This document shows, in pieces, positions 16,993 through 27,035 of a stretch of DNA of 64,000 nucleotides. Position numbers and translations under genes: made by a program. Origin of the DNA: Guptibacillus hwajinpoensis (lineage in GTDB: Bacteria > Bacillota > Bacilli > Bacillales > Bacillaceae_O). The stretch covers positions 31,556 through 95,555 of the forward strand of contig JAENYN010000013.1 of the NCBI GenBank assembly GCA_016841765.1. Reading direction: 5' to 3'. The notes beneath the pieces were generated by a model, which ran no database searches, had not been told where the DNA came from, and saw only the letters and a list, made by a program, of their open reading frames with translations. Positions within the stretch are counted from its first letter, which is position 1. Every line of letters begins with the position of its first letter.

Positions 16993-19849
16993 CTGCTGTG
17001 AACATTTCTTCAATTTTTTCTTTTGACACCAGGATATCACGCGGCTTACTGCCTTTTTGCTCTGAAATGATCCCCTGTGCTTCCATCAGATCAATCAAGC
17101 GTGCAGCACGGTTGAAGCCAATGCGGAACCTCCTCTGCAGGGCTGATGAGGAAGCGCCACCCTGTCCTGCCGCAAACAGGCATGCTTCTTCAAAAAGTTC
17201 ATCTTCTTCCTGGTCAGGATGAGACCGCTGAACAAGGTCCTCCGGTTCAAACATATAAGATGGCTTCTGCTGCTTTCTGACAAAATCCGCCACCCGGTCA
17301 ATCTCGTCATCCGAAACAAAATTACCCTGGATCCGCACAGGCTTGGAAGATCCATTTTCGAGAAAGAGCATATCTCCTTTCCCAAGAAGCTTTTCTGCCC
17401 CGCTCCCGTCAATGATTGTCCTGGAGTCGACTTGTGAGGAAACAGCAAACGCAGCCCTTGTCGGGATATTGGCTTTAATCAGGCCGGTGATGACATCGAC
17501 AGACGGCCGCTGGGTTGCCAGGACCAGATGGATTCCGCACGCACGCGCCTTCTGGGCGATCCGGCACACGGCATCTTCCACATCCTGCGGAGAGACCATC
17601 ATTAAGTCTGCAAGTTCATCGATGACAATGACCAGATAAGGAAGAACCTGCTCTTTCTGACCGAATTCCCTGGCTTTTTTATTATAACGGGTTATATCGC
17701 GTACACCCGTATGGGCAAACAGCTCATACCGCCGCTCCATTTCTTCAACCGCCCATTTGAGTGCCGCGGTGGCGGCCTTCACATCCGTAATGACCGGGCT
17801 GACCAAATGCGGCAAATGATTATAAGGTGCGAGTTCCACCATTTTCGGATCAATCAACAGGAGTTTCAATTCATGCGGGGCTGCCTTGAAGAGCAGGCTC
17901 ACGAGCATGGAATTGATGCAGACGCTTTTGCCTGATCCGGTGGCGCCTGCAATCAAGCCATGCGGCATTTTATTCAGGTCTGTAACAACCGGCTGACCCG
18001 CAATGTCCAGGCCGAGAGCCACTGTCAAGGGAGACGTGCTTTGCATGAATGCGGGACTCCTTAAAATCTCCCGAAGAAAAACAGGCGCACTTTTCAAGTT
18101 CGGCACTTCGATTCCGATCGTATTTTTGCCGGGAATCGGGGCTTCTATCCGGATATCTGCCGCAGCAAGGCTCAGTTTAATGTCGTCAGTCAGATTCGTG
18201 ATTTTGTTCACCTTAACACCGGGTTCCGGCTGGACCTCGAACCTTGTGACCGCAGGGCCTTTTGTCACACCGACGACGTGAGCGCGGACATTGAAGTTTA
18301 CCAGGGTGGCATCCAATAGTTCCCGCTGGTTTTTCAGCCACTCCCCGTCATTTTCAGATGACCTGGGGGGCACATCGAGAAGCTGCAGGGACGGGTGCTG
18401 GTAAGTTCCACCCCTTTGTGACTTCATCGTTTTATCTTTGTCGCGTTTCAGCATGACAACGTTGTATGGCACATGAACCGTTTCATTTCCGCGGGCTGCC
18501 GTCGGGCGGTTCATCTTCTTGTCCGCCGCCTGTTCCCGTTGTGGCGCCGGCTTATCAGGGCTGTTTTTTAAAGGTGCTTCCTTTTTGTTCAAGGAAGAAG
18601 GTTCCTCTTCAATTTTAACTGGTTGCGGTTGGATCACATCCGCTGGTGCCTGTTCACTTGCCGAAACATCCCGGCTTGCATGAATTCCGGTATTCACTGC
18701 TTCGGCTGCATCATCCTGCTGTTCCGGTTCCGACCCGGCCTTTCTCTGCTCAAGGATTGGTGGATCCTCTTGTACAGAATCATTCAGTGTGACTTCCGGG
18801 ATGGATTCTTCATCGGACTCCACCTGTTCCATTTTCATCGAAGAATCCTTAACCGGTGGAATTGCCGCCTCTACGGCTTCATAACCCTCTGTTCCATACA
18901 TGTCTTCTTCGCCGTCCACATCATGATCTGATACTACGTCTGCTGATTCATTTACCTCATGGGATTCTTGTGCTGTACTCTCCTTCTCACGTGCATCTGC
19001 ATTATCATCACTGACATCATCAACTTTGCTCTCCAATGTGGACTGATCAAGGGTCAAGCCGACCTCCAGACCTTCCCCTTGCTCATCTTCATGGATATAA
19101 GATTCTTCGGTGTCCGCTTCTTCTTCTGGTACCGTTAGCGGGACTTGATTCTCCGGCAATTCTTCATCTTCCGCATCAGAAACACCCATTTTCGAGTATG
19201 TGTCCTCTTTCCTAACGGTTTGATCCTTGAATGGGGAAATGGCGTTCAAAAAAGACGGAATGGAAGGCGGCCGGGCCACTTCTCCCTCCCCGTCGGAAAA
19301 CATCGTTTCCTGTGCCATCTCCTTTAACTTTTTAACATCATCCAGCGGGGAAGTGTACGGTTCATTAATATCAATAAAGTGTGAACGGTACATGCCATCA
19401 GGTGCTTTACCGAATCCGTATATGGGAGACGGCACATCTGTTCGTTGAAATGGGCGCTTGCTTCCTGAAGACCGGGCATCTCTTTCAGCCGATAATCCAG
19501 CCGGTTTGTTGGCAGCTTTCTGGCTTTTTGGCTTCCGTAAAGTTTCAGGCTGCTTTTTGTTCGACGCTGGTTGTTCCTGCCGCTTATGTTTCTGCCGGGC
19601 CGGTCTGGCCTGCCGCGGCTCCGCCTTGTGCGGTTCTCTTCTTTGCGCGGCTGCTTCACTTGCTCGCCGCTCATCATCAGGGATGAGCGGAAAGCGGAAG
19701 TTCCCCTGCGGATACTGGTAGGAAACTCTCGCTTCCACCTCTCTATGTATTCTTGTTTGCTGAGGCGGCTTGGCGTTGCTGCTGTTTTCCATCGGAACAC
19801 TGCCGTCTTCTTCAGTAAACTGTCTGATCAATCGTTTTATCCAATCCAA
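16976..19849 (-). CDS. sftA: SftA, FtsK/SpoIIIE-family DNA translocase
   Basis: 957 residues, matching the ~950 of B. subtilis SftA. A soluble N-terminus without membrane helices is followed by a long acidic, low-complexity linker (about 190-420) and the FtsK motor: Walker A GATGSGKSVC at about residue 636, Walker B VIVIDELADLMM at about 745, ATQRPSVDVITG, and a C-terminal winged-helix gamma domain (about 885-945). SftA is a division-septum-associated pump that clears DNA before septum closure. The lack of N-terminal membrane helices separates it from SpoIIIE. It lies upstream of ytpR-type genes as in Bacillus. Confidence 0.95.
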   Translation of the reverse strand: MDWIKRLIRQFTEEDGSVPMENSSNAKPPQQTRIHREVEARVSYQYPQGNFRFPLIPDDERRASEAAAQRREPHKAEPRQARPARQKHKRQEQPASNKKQPETLRKPKSQKAANKPAGLSAERDARSSGSKRPFQRTDVPSPIYGFGKAPDGMYRSHFIDINEPYTSPLDDVKKLKEMAQETMFSDGEGEVARPPSIPSFLNAISPFKDQTVRKEDTYSKMGVSDAEDEELPENQVPLTVPEEEADTEESYIHEDEQGEGLEVGLTLDQSTLESKVDDVSDDNADAREKESTAQESHEVNESADVVSDHDVDGEEDMYGTEGYEAVEAAIPPVKDSSMKMEQVESDEESIPEVTLNDSVQEDPPILEQRKAGSEPEQQDDAAEAVNTGIHASRDVSASEQAPADVIQPQPVKIEEEPSSLNKKEAPLKNSPDKPAPQREQAADKKMNRPTAARGNETVHVPYNVVMLKRDKDKTMKSQRGGTYQHPSLQLLDVPPRSSENDGEWLKNQRELLDATLVNFNVRAHVVGVTKGPAVTRFEVQPEPGVKVNKITNLTDDIKLSLAAADIRIEAPIPGKNTIGIEVPNLKSAPVFLREILRSPAFMQSTSPLTVALGLDIAGQPVVTDLNKMPHGLIAGATGSGKSVCINSMLVSLLFKAAPHELKLLLIDPKMVELAPYNHLPHLVSPVITDVKAATAALKWAVEEMERRYELFAHTGVRDITRYNKKAREFGQKEQVLPYLVIVIDELADLMMVSPQDVEDAVCRIAQKARACGIHLVLATQRPSVDVITGLIKANIPTRAAFAVSSQVDSRTIIDGSGAEKLLGKGDMLFLENGSSKPVRIQGNFVSDDEIDRVADFVRKQQKPSYMFEPEDLVQRSHPDQEEDELFEEACLFAAGQGGASSSALQRRFRIGFNRAARLIDLMEAQGIISEQKGSKPRDILVSKEKIEEMFTAESPLS

Positions 19850-19981
19850 TCGTTATCACTCTTTCTTGTCGAATGAGAATTTTTACTAATTGTCAAGATG
19901 TCTTTATTGTACCAAGATTTTGTCGTGATTTGTCTAGTAAATCTCTATTATTTCCAGAAACATAACTGTAAAGAAAACAAA

Positions 19982-20004
19982 AACGCAGGAACTATATCCT
20001 GCGT
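19982..20004 (-). terminator. Terminator after ytpR
   Basis: AACGCAGGA / TCCTGCGTT stem about 37 bp past the ytpR stop. The flanking runs could serve the minus-strand transcript. Confidence 0.8.
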
Positions 20005-20040
20005 TTTTTTTTGCCCTAAGGCGGATGTAAACTTTATTAT

Positions 20041-20649
20041 TCACTCAAAAAATGGTTCCCCGGGCTTACGGCCCCCTTCAAGAACAAGGATTCCTTTTTC
20101 AGCCGGCGCATCCGGCAGGTCCAGTTCCTTCGCGGAACAAATCATGCCGGAAGAAGCAACGCCCCTCAATTCGGCATCTTTGATGACCATTCCGCTCGGC
20201 ATGACGGCACCCGGTTTTGCAACGACGACCTTTTGGCCGTCATCGACATTCGGCGCACCGCAAACAATCTGCAGGACTTCTGCCCCAACATCCACTTTGC
20301 AAATGCTCAATTTATCGGCATTTGGATGCTTGGCTTTTTCAAGGACATGCCCTACGACAAACTTAGGGGAAAGATCGGCATCGAGCGTCTCTGCAAACCC
20401 ATTCTTTTTTATTATTTCATTGATTTTGCCGGCAAGCTCTTCATCCAGCTCGACCATTCCGTCTCCTTCGACTGACAAATAAGAGGATGCGTTAAACAGG
20501 TTATATCCGGTTGTTTCACCTGAGGTTTTGTCAAAAATACGGACTGCATCGCCCTTTTTTTCATAGTCAAGGTTCGTGCGGTCACCGTCTTTCACTGTGA
20601 CAAGCAGGACATCGCCAATACCTTTTGTATTGTAAAATACATTCATCAC
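20041..20649 (-). CDS. ytpR: YtpR, tRNA-binding-domain protein
   Basis: 202 residues. An N-terminal YtpR/DUF4479 region (about 1-90) precedes an EMAP/tRNA-binding OB-fold (about 95-200) with [37 protein letters not shown] and the [14 protein letters not shown] tail. This domain also forms the N-terminus of PheT. The cellular function is unknown. It starts just after ytpQ (stop at 20654); AAGGAGTAAATGA serves a GTG at 20649 or the next ATG. It belongs to the ytpP-ytpQ-ytpR set upstream of sftA. Confidence 0.92.
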   Translation of the reverse strand: MMNVFYNTKGIGDVLLVTVKDGDRTNLDYEKKGDAVRIFDKTSGETTGYNLFNASSYLSVEGDGMVELDEELAGKINEIIKKNGFAETLDADLSPKFVVGHVLEKAKHPNADKLSICKVDVGAEVLQIVCGAPNVDDGQKVVVAKPGAVMPSGMVIKDAELRGVASSGMICSAKELDLPDAPAEKGILVLEGGRKPGEPFFE

Positions 20650-20653
20650 TCAT

Positions 20654-21472
20654 TTACTCCTTTTCTGTGCTTTCCTTTTTTTTATTTTGGGCCAATATGA
20701 AGATCGGCTCCAGTTCCTTATTCTCATACAGGAAGGAAAGGGCGGTGACAGGAACCCTGCCGTCCGCAAAAAACTTCATCGTCATCTGCGCCAGAATATC
20801 GTAGCCGGTATCATTCTGGATATCTGAAATGATCAGAACATCCTGATGGGGAACCGAAACCGTCATTGTCCCTTGAACGGTAGCCGCCATTTTTTCAAGG
20901 AGAGCTTCGTTCAATATCCTGCTCGCATCGTAGCCGTCATTCGCATTTAGAAAATAAAACGTATTGCCTGCAACCTCATCCTGTTTCATGTCCACAGAAA
21001 GGGATCTGACGTTGAAACGCGCCACTTCACGAACATGCTCTGCGCTCCAGCCTTCTTTCTCAATGAAATTCATATCAAGCAGACGATACGATTTTCCCAA
21101 ATCAAGGGCATAATAAACTCTGGTTTCAGCTGTATGGTCGTCATACAGCAGCTTTTTCCCGTCTTTCGATTCCACTGGAAAGGAAGCCGAACGGATTACA
21201 GGGAAAATGTGCCGTTCTTTCCCTTCAAGATGCTGCTGTTCTGCCATCACTTTCAGCGCCTCTTCCACATGATAAATGACATCATCAATCGCTGCATCTT
21301 TTCTTTCCTCATACTTTGCGACTATTCCGCCAAGTTTTAAATTGATCCCCTGTTTTGTCCGTTTATGTTCAATGCGGAGTTCATCATTGTCGCGGTCATA
21401 AGAGGTCTGCCAATCAGGTTTTGCAAGCCTGTCTTCCAGCAGCCTTTTCATTTTGAGGCTGGTCATTTTCAC
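20654..21472 (-). CDS. ytpQ: YtpQ, DUF1444 family protein
   Basis: 272 residues of the DUF1444 family: [29 protein letters not shown] at the start (quoted only for its acidic/basic character), [10 protein letters not shown] in the middle and a conserved C-terminal half with [17 protein letters not shown]. No enzyme motif was recognised and the function is unknown. GTG 21472 is chosen because GGGAGG lies 8 nt upstream. It is followed within 4 bp by ytpR and appears co-transcribed with it. A possible terminator separates it from ytpP. Confidence 0.88.
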   Translation of the reverse strand: MKMTSLKMKRLLEDRLAKPDWQTSYDRDNDELRIEHKRTKQGINLKLGGIVAKYEERKDAAIDDVIYHVEEALKVMAEQQHLEGKERHIFPVIRSASFPVESKDGKKLLYDDHTAETRVYYALDLGKSYRLLDMNFIEKEGWSAEHVREVARFNVRSLSVDMKQDEVAGNTFYFLNANDGYDASRILNEALLEKMAATVQGTMTVSVPHQDVLIISDIQNDTGYDILAQMTMKFFADGRVPVTALSFLYENKELEPIFILAQNKKKESTEKE

Positions 21473-21544
21473 TTCGATCGCCTCCCTGTTTTTTCATTAT
21501 CTGCACAATATATTCATTTTACCATTGTTCATCCCGAAGTAAAA

Positions 21545-21566
21545 ATACCGCCTTTGCAGACGGTAT
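21545..21566 (-). terminator. Terminator between ytpP and ytpQ
   Basis: Minus strand ATACCG / CGGTAT with a 10-nt loop followed by TTTTTAC. A weak-to-moderate attenuator-like site. Confidence 0.55.
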
Positions 21567-21626
21567 CTTTGCCTTGTTCCCAAGCAGCGCCAGCGCAAAA
21601 AAGTCATTCCCCGCCGGCTTGTCTTC

Positions 21627-21941
21627 TTATGTGAGCGATTCAATGAATTCCTGGATTTGCCCTTTTGTCTTTCTATCTTTACTGACGAACCGGCCGGCTT
21701 CTTCCCCGTCCCGGTATGCGACGAAACTCGGAATGCCGAAAATGCCGAGATCTGCACACAAATCGATCATTTCATCACGATCTACATAGTAAAACCGGTA
21801 ATCCGGATATTCATTTTCCAGTTCAGGCAAAAACGGTTCGATGAATCGGCAGTCCGGACACCAATCTGCCGAAAAAACCAGGATCGCATTCCCTGAACTG
21901 ACAGACTCTTGATAGCCTTCTTTCGTTTTTATCTCTTCCAC
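21627..21941 (-). CDS. ytpP: YtpP, thioredoxin-like protein
   Basis: 104 residues with a thioredoxin fold. The redox motif is Cys28-Pro-Asp-Cys31 in FSADWCPDCRF, and the cis-proline loop is GIPSFVAYRDG. It is cytosolic, with no signal peptide. The CPDC active site and length match B. subtilis YtpP, a non-essential thiol-disulfide oxidoreductase. It follows the EIIC-like gene by 15 bp and precedes ytpQ. Confidence 0.92.
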   Translation of the reverse strand: MEEIKTKEGYQESVSSGNAILVFSADWCPDCRFIEPFLPELENEYPDYRFYYVDRDEMIDLCADLGIFGIPSFVAYRDGEEAGRFVSKDRKTKGQIQEFIESLT

Positions 21942-21956
21942 TTTATCACCTGCTTA

Positions 21957-22967
21957 TCAATAATCAATTTTCATATCGCCGAATTTGATCCAGCCTTTTT
22001 TCCTCATCCACTCAGATAGTATCAGACTGATGACAGCAGGTCCAACGAAATGCAACAGAATAACAGCGAGAAAGATATCCCATGAAAAGCCCATTACAGA
22101 AAACGACATGATTTGGCCGACCAGGCCGCTCGTTCCCATGCCTGCCCCAGCGGCGTTATTGGTAAGCTCGAGCCATACTGTCGCGAAAGGAGCAAGAAGG
22201 GCTCCGGCAACTGTAGGCGGAATGAGAATATATGGATTTTTTACGATATTCGCGACCTGGAGCATGGATGTGCCGATCCCCTGGGCCAGCCAGCCACCGA
22301 CCCCGTTTTCACGATAACTGCTTGTCGCAAAACCAATCATTTGTGCAGCACACCCGATTGTCGCCGCGCCAGCCGCCAGGCCATGCAGGTCAAGCATCAA
22401 CGCGATTGCAAGACTTGAGATAGGCGCTGTCAGGGCCCATCCCATTAAGACCGCCACTAAAATTCCCATAATAAACGGCCGCTGATCGGTCGACCACATG
22501 ATCACTTCGCCAAACCACTCCGTGAAACCCTGGATATACGGCCCTACAAGAGCAGCAACAGCATACCCAGTCAGTAATGTGACGAGCGGTGTGACAATGA
22601 TATCAAGCCTTGTTTCCTTGCTGACAAGTTTACCAATTTCGGCTGAAATCAGCGCCGCAACATAACTTCCAGCCGGTCCGCCAAGCTGGCCGCCTGCTGA
22701 ACCGGTAATGATGGCCGCAAAAATGACAAGCGGAGGAGCCTGAAGACCATAAGCTATGGCACCGCCGATTGCTGCTCCCATCAGGCCCATGGCAAGCGTG
22801 CCGATTTCTACAAGGAATCCGAGCTGCGGTATCTGCTCCCCGATTGTTTTTATGATCAGTCCGATAATCAATGATGAAAAAAGTCCCAGGGCCATATAGC
22901 TTAAAGCCGTAACGAAATAGACTTTCGGCGAAAGTGTGACCCCTTTTTTAGCTAAAAATTCCCTCAT
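21957..22967 (-). CDS. PTS EIIC-like membrane protein (PTS_EIIC_2 type)
   Basis: 336 residues from ATG 22967 (GGGGGGA six bases upstream; the ATG at 23036 has no RBS). About nine or ten membrane helices with glycine-rich loops (GSAGGQLGGPAGSYVAA, NNAAGAGMGTSGLVGQ) resemble the orphan EIIC-like family in Bacillus. No EIIA/EIIB partner is nearby, so phosphotransfer-driven sugar uptake is doubtful and the substrate is unknown. It shares a strand with ytpP 15 bp downstream and is divergent from the chemoreceptor gene. Confidence 0.8.
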   Translation of the reverse strand: MREFLAKKGVTLSPKVYFVTALSYMALGLFSSLIIGLIIKTIGEQIPQLGFLVEIGTLAMGLMGAAIGGAIAYGLQAPPLVIFAAIITGSAGGQLGGPAGSYVAALISAEIGKLVSKETRLDIIVTPLVTLLTGYAVAALVGPYIQGFTEWFGEVIMWSTDQRPFIMGILVAVLMGWALTAPISSLAIALMLDLHGLAAGAATIGCAAQMIGFATSSYRENGVGGWLAQGIGTSMLQVANIVKNPYILIPPTVAGALLAPFATVWLELTNNAAGAGMGTSGLVGQIMSFSVMGFSWDIFLAVILLHFVGPAVISLILSEWMRKKGWIKFGDMKIDY

Positions 22968-23065
22968 CTGTTTTCCCCCCGCATTTATTTTTATCCCCTT
23001 CTTATTATAGAGAGTTTTCGACAGGTGTAAAGACACTTGTATATGACATTAGTAGGAAATTCAGT

Positions 23066-23094
23066 TTGCCAGTCTCCGAGAATCGTTCTATAAT
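23066..23094 (+). promoter_or_regulatory. Sigma-A promoter for the chemoreceptor gene
   Basis: TTGCCA, 17-nt spacer, TATAAT, about 43 nt before the start codon. No sigma-D motif was seen although the gene is a chemoreceptor. Confidence 0.75.
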
Positions 23095-23136
23095 TAGTAA
23101 AATGGTGAAATTTTTGGTGAATAAAGGGGGATTTTG

Positions 23137-25359
23137 GTGAAAACAATACGCAGTAAAATTCGTATGATTGTCGGTGTTTCACTGTCTGCACTTCTAATTG
23201 TCTTACTTTTTACTACGGTCTTTTTTACTATGCAGGAAAATGTAAAGGAAAAACAGCAAAATTTGAACCAGGCTATTACGATGAGCCAGGATATCATGAT
23301 CAAAATGAGTGAAATCAGGGGTATTGAACAGAATTTCTTAAGAACTCCATCCACGGAGCTGGCCCAGCAATTGAATAACCTTGCGGATGATATGATCGAA
23401 ATGTCAAGTAATGCCGAAAAGCAGTTTGAAAACGAGCCCGGCTTAAAAAAGCAGTTCACTGAACTATCAAGCCTCACCAACCAATATCGCGACAAATTCC
23501 AGCCGCTTGCCGCTATGTTCAAGCAGCTTGGCTACTCTGACACCGAAGGGCTTAAAGGCAGCCTTATGTCAATCCATGAATCATTTGATGAGTATGCCGG
23601 CATGTCAGGGGATACAGATGCCGACGAGCAGCTCACCAAAGTCAAAATGCTGGAAGCGCAATTTATTGCCAGTGGAAATACCGAAACATATGAACAGCTC
23701 CAGGGTGAAATTGATACATATGAATCACTTGTGGCGGACGCGGCACAAGAAGAAAGCAGTTTTACAACTGACTTTTTGAAATACCGAAGCGCCCTTGACA
23801 CGATCCAATCAGCCTTTGTCCGTTCCGAAACGATCACATCAGATTTCGGAAAAATTGCAGAATCGGTTGCAGCAGAAACGGCTGCTGTCAAACAAGGGGT
23901 TGCCGATGAGTTATCTAAACTCTCAGACGAGCAGCAAAAACTCCGCAGCTATTTAATAGCCGGCCTGATCGCCATCGGCATCCTGACCGTTACCGGGATA
24001 CTGGGCATGAGCATTTATTTGACCCGGACTATCACGAAATCGATCCAGTCGCTGAAAAAAGGGGCTGAAGTTATTGGTGAAGGGAACCTTTCCTTCCGGG
24101 TGGACGTCGCTTCAAAGGATGAGATGGGAGACCTTGCTGAAACATTCAACCATATGGCTGAAAAAATGCAGCATACGATGAAAAACGTCCTAAATGCCTC
24201 TTCGGAATTATCGGCATCATCGGAAAATCTCACGGTAGTTTCACGGGAGACAAACGCCAGCGCCCTGGAAGTGAATGAAGCCATTCACCAGGTAGCAAAA
24301 GGTGCACAGGATCAAGCCGAACAAATCGAAACGAGCAATCAACTGCTCCACTCCGTTTCCAGGGCAATAAGTGAAACGAGTGAATCAGCTTCGGCAATCA
24401 ACGCTGATGCGAGTTCTGCTGAAAAAGAGGGATCTGAAGGTTTACGGGTTATGGCTGAACTGGACCGGGTTTCACAGGATTTCGTGAAGCTGGCTGCCAG
24501 CCTGACCGAACAGGTAAAACATGCAGCCGAGCAATCCCAACAAATCAACCATATCGTCCATACGATCGAAGAAATTGCTGAGAACACTAACCTTCTTGCT
24601 CTTAACGCAGCGATAGAATCGGCACGGGCAGGAGAATCCGGCCGGGGATTTGCTGTGGTTGCAAAAGAGGTCCGCAAACTGGCAGAAAGATCCAAAGGGG
24701 AAGCACGTTCAATCAAGGGTCTGATTGAACAAATGTCAGCAAACATGGAACAGCTTGCAGGCGAAGCAGAAGCCATTGATCATCTTCAGGAAACACAGCT
24801 TTATTCTGTCGACAGGACCAAAGCCGCCTTCGAGGCGATTGTGGCAAATGTCTCCCATATCGGCTCAGCGGCAGGTGCAGTCCATAAAGCATTCCAGCAC
24901 GTGGAAGAATCTAACCGCGAACTTGCTTCCAAACTTACAGAAGTAAGCGCGATATCAGAAGAATCAGCAGCCACTGCTGAACAGGTCAGCGCCTCAAGCG
25001 AAAGCCAGATGCATGGAATCGAACAGGTCAGCAATGCCGCCACTCATCTTGATGAAATTGCCAGGCTGCTGAAACAGCAGGTCTCCCAATTTGAAATCGG
25101 AGAGTACGAGGATGAAGAAACCGGCTGGCCTGAAGAGCTTCATGGAGAAAACACGATTGACCCGGAGGAAGAACATGCGGAAAACCTCATTGACAATTCC
25201 GGCCCGGATTCATTTGACGAGCCCGCTGAACAAGAAGTGGCCGCATCTGCTGAAGACAAGCATCAGGAAGAAGCTGAACAAATATCATTCGACGAAAACA
25301 AAGAGGAAGAAGCAGAGGATACAGAACAAGAAGACGCGGACCCGCCAGCTGATAAATAG
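23137..25359 (+). CDS. Methyl-accepting chemotaxis protein with acidic C-terminal tail
   Basis: 740 residues. TM1 is at about 8-30, an extracellular all-helical sensor at about 31-270, TM2 at about 272-295, HAMP at about 296-350 and the methylation/signalling coiled coil at about 370-650. The hairpin tip [16 protein letters not shown] lies near residue 480. It should relay a ligand signal to CheA/CheW; the ligand is unknown. The last ~90 residues form an extended Glu/Asp-rich tail not usual for the family. GTG 23137 is preferred over TTG 23134 because AAGGGGG is then six bases away. It is monocistronic, with promoter 23066-23094 and terminator 25426-25481. Confidence 0.94.
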   Translation: MKTIRSKIRMIVGVSLSALLIVLLFTTVFFTMQENVKEKQQNLNQAITMSQDIMIKMSEIRGIEQNFLRTPSTELAQQLNNLADDMIEMSSNAEKQFENEPGLKKQFTELSSLTNQYRDKFQPLAAMFKQLGYSDTEGLKGSLMSIHESFDEYAGMSGDTDADEQLTKVKMLEAQFIASGNTETYEQLQGEIDTYESLVADAAQEESSFTTDFLKYRSALDTIQSAFVRSETITSDFGKIAESVAAETAAVKQGVADELSKLSDEQQKLRSYLIAGLIAIGILTVTGILGMSIYLTRTITKSIQSLKKGAEVIGEGNLSFRVDVASKDEMGDLAETFNHMAEKMQHTMKNVLNASSELSASSENLTVVSRETNASALEVNEAIHQVAKGAQDQAEQIETSNQLLHSVSRAISETSESASAINADASSAEKEGSEGLRVMAELDRVSQDFVKLAASLTEQVKHAAEQSQQINHIVHTIEEIAENTNLLALNAAIESARAGESGRGFAVVAKEVRKLAERSKGEARSIKGLIEQMSANMEQLAGEAEAIDHLQETQLYSVDRTKAAFEAIVANVSHIGSAAGAVHKAFQHVEESNRELASKLTEVSAISEESAATAEQVSASSESQMHGIEQVSNAATHLDEIARLLKQQVSQFEIGEYEDEETGWPEELHGENTIDPEEEHAENLIDNSGPDSFDEPAEQEVAASAEDKHQEEAEQISFDENKEEEAEDTEQEDADPPADK

Positions 25360-25425
25360 TTCAGGCAGACTAAAAGGGAGAAAATATTGATTCTGGATTA
25401 TTTTCTTTTTATCACCATAAAAAAC

Positions 25426-25481
25426 AAAAAGAACAGCGAGCCGACTGATGAAATTCCTTTTGGCTTGCTGTTCTTCTTTTT
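25426..25481 (+). terminator. Terminator after the chemoreceptor
   Basis: AAAAAGAACAGC...GCTGTTCTTCTTTTT-type arms (one mismatch) about 70 bp past the stop. Confidence 0.8.
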
Positions 25482-25558
25482 AGTGTGGAAATATGGCTAG
25501 CGGATATGATTTCCTAGATACCGGCGTGAAATGGTGCAACTCAAGAACTTATAAAACG

Positions 25559-26048
25559 AACTAGTGATTGATAATTCAGTGTTTATATTCCTCTCGTTTT
25601 CCTGAGTAAGCGTAGTGAATGTGGGTTCAGTGCTTATATTCTTCTCTTCTTCCTGATTAAGCGCACTGAATGAGGATTCAGTGCCTATACTTTTCTCTTT
25701 TTCCTGATTAAGCGCACTGAATTAGGGTTCAGTGCTTATATTCTTCTCATTCTCCTGATTATGCGCACTGAATAATGATTCAGTGCTTATACTCTTCTCA
25801 TTCTCCTGATTATGCGCACTGAATGAGGATTCAGTGCTTATACTCTTCTAATTCTCCTAATTATGCGCACTGAATGAAGATTCAGTGCCTATACTCTTCT
25901 CATTCTCCTGATTATGCGCACTGAATAAAGATTCAGTGCCTATACTCTTCTCATTCTCCTGATTATGCGCACTGAATGAGGATTCAGTGCTTATACTCTT
26001 CTCATTTTCCTAATTAAGCTCACTGAATAAGGATTCAGTGCCTTCATT
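25559..26048. repeat. Tandem array A, 51-bp period, palindromic core
   Basis: About ten units. The core GCGCACTGAAT-nnnn-ATTCAGTGC begins at 25610, 25661, 25712, 25763, 25814, 25865, 25916, 25967 and 26018, exactly 51 bp apart, with a decayed unit before. Linkers are pyrimidine-rich (TTATACTCTTCTCATT...) and also conserved. No frame is coding. It fills the convergent spacer between the chemoreceptor and the lipoprotein gene and shares its core with array B at 55.1 kb. Confidence 0.9.
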
Positions 26049-26284
26049 CTACTTATTCTTCTAATGACAGCCACTGTACAAAATGCGCTCCTGCCTTCCC
26101 GGACGCCCGTGTAAAGCAAATGCCGGCATCGGAAAAGAATGGATCAACCACTAAGACTGCCTCCATTTTCATTACGTACATATCGAAAGGGATCATACAG
26201 ATAGGCTGTCCCTATTCGTATTAATCCCCCCTCAAAATGTTTATGATTCCTCCCTTTCAGCCGGCCACACTGCTAAAGAACCTG

Positions 26285-26812
26285 TTACTCCTCTTGCTCT
26301 TTTTTCACAATAGAACGAATGATTTTCATCATCTTCCTGCTGTCAGCAGCAAGTTCATTCATTTTCGTTTCTGTTGTGATTTTGGCACCGCCGATTCCGG
26401 TGGTGACTTCATATTCCTTGTCTCCCGCAGGTATGACACTTAAAAAGCCAAAGCGGCCATCTCCTTTGAATGATTCAAGCAATAACGGCTCCTCAGCTTT
26501 TGCCAAATCTTTGTACAACGCTTGGCTTGTCTCATCCTCCAGTTGATTAAAAAACAAGAGAAACTGTTGGCCATCTTCGGACAAAACAAAATTATTGCCA
26601 TCTTCGGATTCAATTTTCATATCTTGAGGGACATAAAATTCCATAAGCTTGGTATTTTTGTTCGGTTCTGTCGGATTGGCATTAAACTCTTCCTTGACAG
26701 CGGTTTCCGTTTCCGCCAGCACGTCTTCTTCCGATTGGGTGCAGCCGGAGAGAAAAGCGGCGGCCGTCAGGATTGTGATTAGTATAAATATAAGCTGGTT
26801 CAATCGGGGCAT
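26285..26812 (-). CDS. Predicted lipoprotein, uncharacterised
   Basis: 175 residues. A signal peptide ends in the lipobox LSGC (Cys24), so the protein should be attached to the outer membrane leaflet. The mature part is a single small domain with no motif I recognise: FYVPQDMKIESEDGNNF, an LSEDGQQFLLFFNQ strand and a basic helical end (MMKIIRSIVKKEQEE). RBS GGGGGAG precedes the ATG. It stands alone, divergent from ytoQ and convergent with array A. It could be any small substrate- or envelope-associated lipoprotein. Confidence 0.8.
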   Translation of the reverse strand: MPRLNQLIFILITILTAAAFLSGCTQSEEDVLAETETAVKEEFNANPTEPNKNTKLMEFYVPQDMKIESEDGNNFVLSEDGQQFLLFFNQLEDETSQALYKDLAKAEEPLLLESFKGDGRFGFLSVIPAGDKEYEVTTGIGGAKITTETKMNELAADSRKMMKIIRSIVKKEQEE

Positions 26813-27035
26813 AAGCTCCCCCTCCTTGGCGAGTCTTTTTTCCTATACTTATCTTACCCTATTCTTTTTTTTTATGCTAAAAAAATCCGTTAAATCTGTA
26901 CAGGCTGCAGAGCTGAATGACAAATAACCGTAACACCTTTTCCTGTTCCTGTGAATAGTCCCTTTATCCGGAAATGTGATGCCAATTTTGATACAATAGT
27001 CAAGAAGATAATTAATTAGAAAGAGGAGGGTTAAT

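Noticed and set aside
23134..23136. TTG as start of the chemoreceptor
   Set aside because: Only 3 nt from the Shine-Dalgarno core; the GTG three bases downstream has normal spacing.
25559..26048. CRISPR array suggested by regularly spaced palindromic repeats
   Set aside because: The segments between palindromes are themselves conserved in sequence and length. True spacers are unique. No cas gene is present. The same applies to 55075-55620.
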